A stretch of DNA of 64,000 nucleotides from Ignavibacteria bacterium. GTDB lineage: Bacteria; Bacteroidota; Ignavibacteria; Tepidaquicellales; Tepidaquicellaceae. The stretch is from assembly GCA_019187405.1 (NCBI GenBank), contig JABAQZ010000019.1, positions 62,001 through 126,000 on the forward strand. The letters are read 5' to 3'. Position 1 is the first letter of the stretch, and each line of letters begins with the position of its first letter. Positions 62,318-64,000 of this stretch are shown piece after piece. The notes below the pieces were generated by a model that ran no database searches, had not been told where the DNA came from, and worked only from the letters and a program-made list of their open reading frames with translations. Made by a program: the position numbers and the translations under genes.

Positions 62318-63991
62318 TTATTTAATCAGCGACATCTTCATTACTTTTGTATAATTCTGACCGTTTGCATTGAACTCAAGCTTATAGAAGTAAATTCCGC
62401 TTGGGAGATTTACTGCGTTGAATTCAGTGGTATAGTAACCTGCAGCTCTGTAATCATTGATTAGAGAAGCAACAAGTTTACCAGTGTTGTCATATACATT
62501 AAGTTTTACATGACCCATATCCGGAATTTCAAAATCAATCTTTGTTGATGGATTGAATGGATTCGGATAGTTCTGCATGAGATCTATCTTTGACGGAATT
62601 CCGATTATTACCTGACTGCTTAAATTGAAATATTCAAAGTTTCCGTTGAAGTCAATTTGTTTCAGCCTGTAATTGTATGTACCGGAATTTAAGTTTCTGT
62701 CAACAAATGTGTAATTGCTTTGATTTGTAGTTGTTCCGTTACCGTTTACAAATCCGACTTTTGTCCACAGATTATTTCCTGTTGATCTTTCGATTTCAAA
62801 TCCGGAGTTGTTGAGCTCGGATGAAGTTGACCAGTTAAGGGTTACGTCTTTATTGCTGATTGAATATGAGAATGCAGATAATTCAACCGGTCCGGCGCAA
62901 TCTTTCCATGTTTTTCTTACAATGTTTGATGTCTGTGTATTTCCAAGAGCATCGACAAATGTAGCTTTTATATAATCAGTTCCGGGAGTATTGCAATGAT
63001 AGCTGATCGTTGCTACACCAGCGCCGTTTGTTACCGCATTTCCAATAACGCCTGCGCAAGGTCCGCTGATAACTGTAAATGTTACTGTTGCTCCAACAAC
63101 AGGCGTACCTCCGCTTGTTACTGTTGCTGTCAATTGATGGTCCGGTCCTACGATACAGTTTGTATCGTTTTCAGGTCCAAGAGTAATATCACTAAGAACT
63201 CTAACACCTCTTGCAAGAATGTAAGGAATTCCCTGTGATCCGTCAGGCGCAATATAATTTATTGCAGCATCTCTTGCTATTGCAAGTACCTGATAATTTA
63301 AAGAATCCCATCTGTCAAAAGCTTCGTGAACTGAACAAGACCAGTTTGATAATGTAGCATCGGTTAGTCCTGCAAGCGCCGGATGTGTTGCCACAATATG
63401 TGCGTTGTTATAACAACCGCCTCCTAAGAAAGCGCCACCTGTAACGCTCATTGATCCCGGGATACTGACAGCGTCAAGCAATGGCACTAAAGTTCCGGCG
63501 ATAGCATTATGATAATAACAGCTTAAGCTGATGAAAGCGCCGGTCTTTGTCTGACCCGGATCATCAGCAAGTACAAAAGCCATTGCAGAATTTGCAAGCT
63601 GTGTTCCACCAGAACCTGAATGGAAATCCTCGTCTGTTCCGATAATTACAACGTTACCGTCAACAATTGAACCCCACACTGTTGCATTTGCAACTGCAGC
63701 AGCAATTGTAGAAGTACCTACCACACAAGTCGGATCTCCAAGACAAACCGCTCTGTATCCTGCAAAATCACCGGCTGTTCCCAATGCCCAATCAGCTGGT
63801 GAACATAGCACCGGCGTAAAACCTGCTAATGTAATTGCATTAGCTTCCTGGCTTCCAAGTCCGCCTGAAACAGTCGAACTCAGTATAAGTACTGATGTAC
63901 TGTTTGGAGCAGGAGGGAATGCAGCATTTGCGGTTTGGTTTACAGAGAAACAAACCGACAAAACAAAAAGAATTGCTAAGAAATGTTTCAT
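62318..63991 (-). CDS. T9SS-sorted protein with GATase-like and Ig-like domains
   Basis: The 557-residue protein has a signal peptide (1-23, ANAA). An alpha/beta domain (31-270) starts with SVLILSSTVSGGLGSQEANA and has VVIIGTDEDFHSGSGGTQLA, SCYYHNA and GCYNNAHIVATHPALAGLTD, resembling exported GATase1/ThuA-like sensor domains. A bacterial Ig-like (Big_1) domain follows (QLTATVTSGGTPVVGATVTF, GVATISYHCNTPG; 282-365), then the pre-CTD beta domain and a T9SS type A sorting domain (QNYPNPFNPSTKI, ending MKMSLIK). It is a likely surface or secreted protein of unknown function. Nothing upstream is visible in the window. Confidence 0.87.
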   Translation of the reverse strand: MKHFLAILFVLSVCFSVNQTANAAFPPAPNSTSVLILSSTVSGGLGSQEANAITLAGFTPVLCSPADWALGTAGDFAGYRAVCLGDPTCVVGTSTIAAAVANATVWGSIVDGNVVIIGTDEDFHSGSGGTQLANSAMAFVLADDPGQTKTGAFISLSCYYHNAIAGTLVPLLDAVSIPGSMSVTGGAFLGGGCYNNAHIVATHPALAGLTDATLSNWSCSVHEAFDRWDSLNYQVLAIARDAAINYIAPDGSQGIPYILARGVRVLSDITLGPENDTNCIVGPDHQLTATVTSGGTPVVGATVTFTVISGPCAGVIGNAVTNGAGVATISYHCNTPGTDYIKATFVDALGNTQTSNIVRKTWKDCAGPVELSAFSYSISNKDVTLNWSTSSELNNSGFEIERSTGNNLWTKVGFVNGNGTTTNQSNYTFVDRNLNSGTYNYRLKQIDFNGNFEYFNLSSQVIIGIPSKIDLMQNYPNPFNPSTKIDFEIPDMGHVKLNVYDNTGKLVASLINDYRAAGYYTTEFNAVNLPSGIYFYKLEFNANGQNYTKVMKMSLIK

Positions 63992-64000
63992 TTCTATCTC

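Noticed and set aside
1-64000. tRNA, rRNA, integrase, prophage or toxin-antitoxin genes
   Set aside because: Both strands were read for clover-leaf patterns, CCA ends and family motifs; none was convincing.

Overview
The window is low-G+C bacterial chromosome, most likely from the Bacteroidota/Chlorobiota/Ignavibacteria side of the FCB group. Four exported proteins (4062-5768, 27657-28742, 57301-58656, 62318-63991) end in a type IX secretion (T9SS type A) sorting domain with the QNYPNPFNP motif. Shine-Dalgarno sequences are absent in front of most genes, TTG starts are common, and many small lipoproteins and beta-propeller surface proteins are present. No rRNA, tRNA, CRISPR array, integrase or transposase gene was seen.

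Layout. 1-2200: a truncated helical gene and a decayed heptad-repeat region. 2205-3920: VOC lipoprotein, Gly/Tyr-rich peptide, C39-like protein. 4062-13675: exported proteins (a possible caspase-fold protein, a cleaved-adhesin-type protein, an M23 peptidase) around a glutamine synthetase, with dispersed repeats and a 157-bp MITE-like element. 13820-18103: conserved hypothetical protein, S9 peptidase, small membrane peptide. 18359-23664: a five-gene minus-strand cassette of metzincin, HEAT protein, Cys-rich small protein, propeller histidine kinase and NarL-type regulator, the best candidate for an undescribed system. 23665-25725: gene-poor, with a gene remnant, a DUF302 gene and a 21-unit minisatellite. 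25726-30464: orphan B12-type radical SAM enzyme, a T9SS protein and a PQQ-type sugar dehydrogenase. 30921-38905: a long minus-strand housekeeping run (small TM protein, ygfZ, fbaB, basic peptide, DMT exporter, CDF exporter, Gfo/Idh/MocA, metallophosphoesterase, cca) closed by a hairpin terminator. 39259-41402: a candidate structured RNA, then a Gly-rich lipoprotein, an outer-membrane barrel and a CHAP-type hydrolase. 41495-57292: ABC exporter, dehydrogenase, TPR protein, P-type ATPase, pgsA-pgpA-cinA lipid/competence operon, thiolase, BtuF-like lipoprotein, tsaD. 57301-63991: three large exported proteins.

Two export themes recur. Four proteins carry the T9SS CTD. Four others (6699-8864, 11203-13128, 28761-30464, 58833-62018) lack it and instead share a roughly 150-residue C-terminal module made of a beta domain with a KHRNSIETWS-like motif and a dockerin-like calcium-binding pair. 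No secretion machinery is encoded here. Promoters could not be called with confidence.
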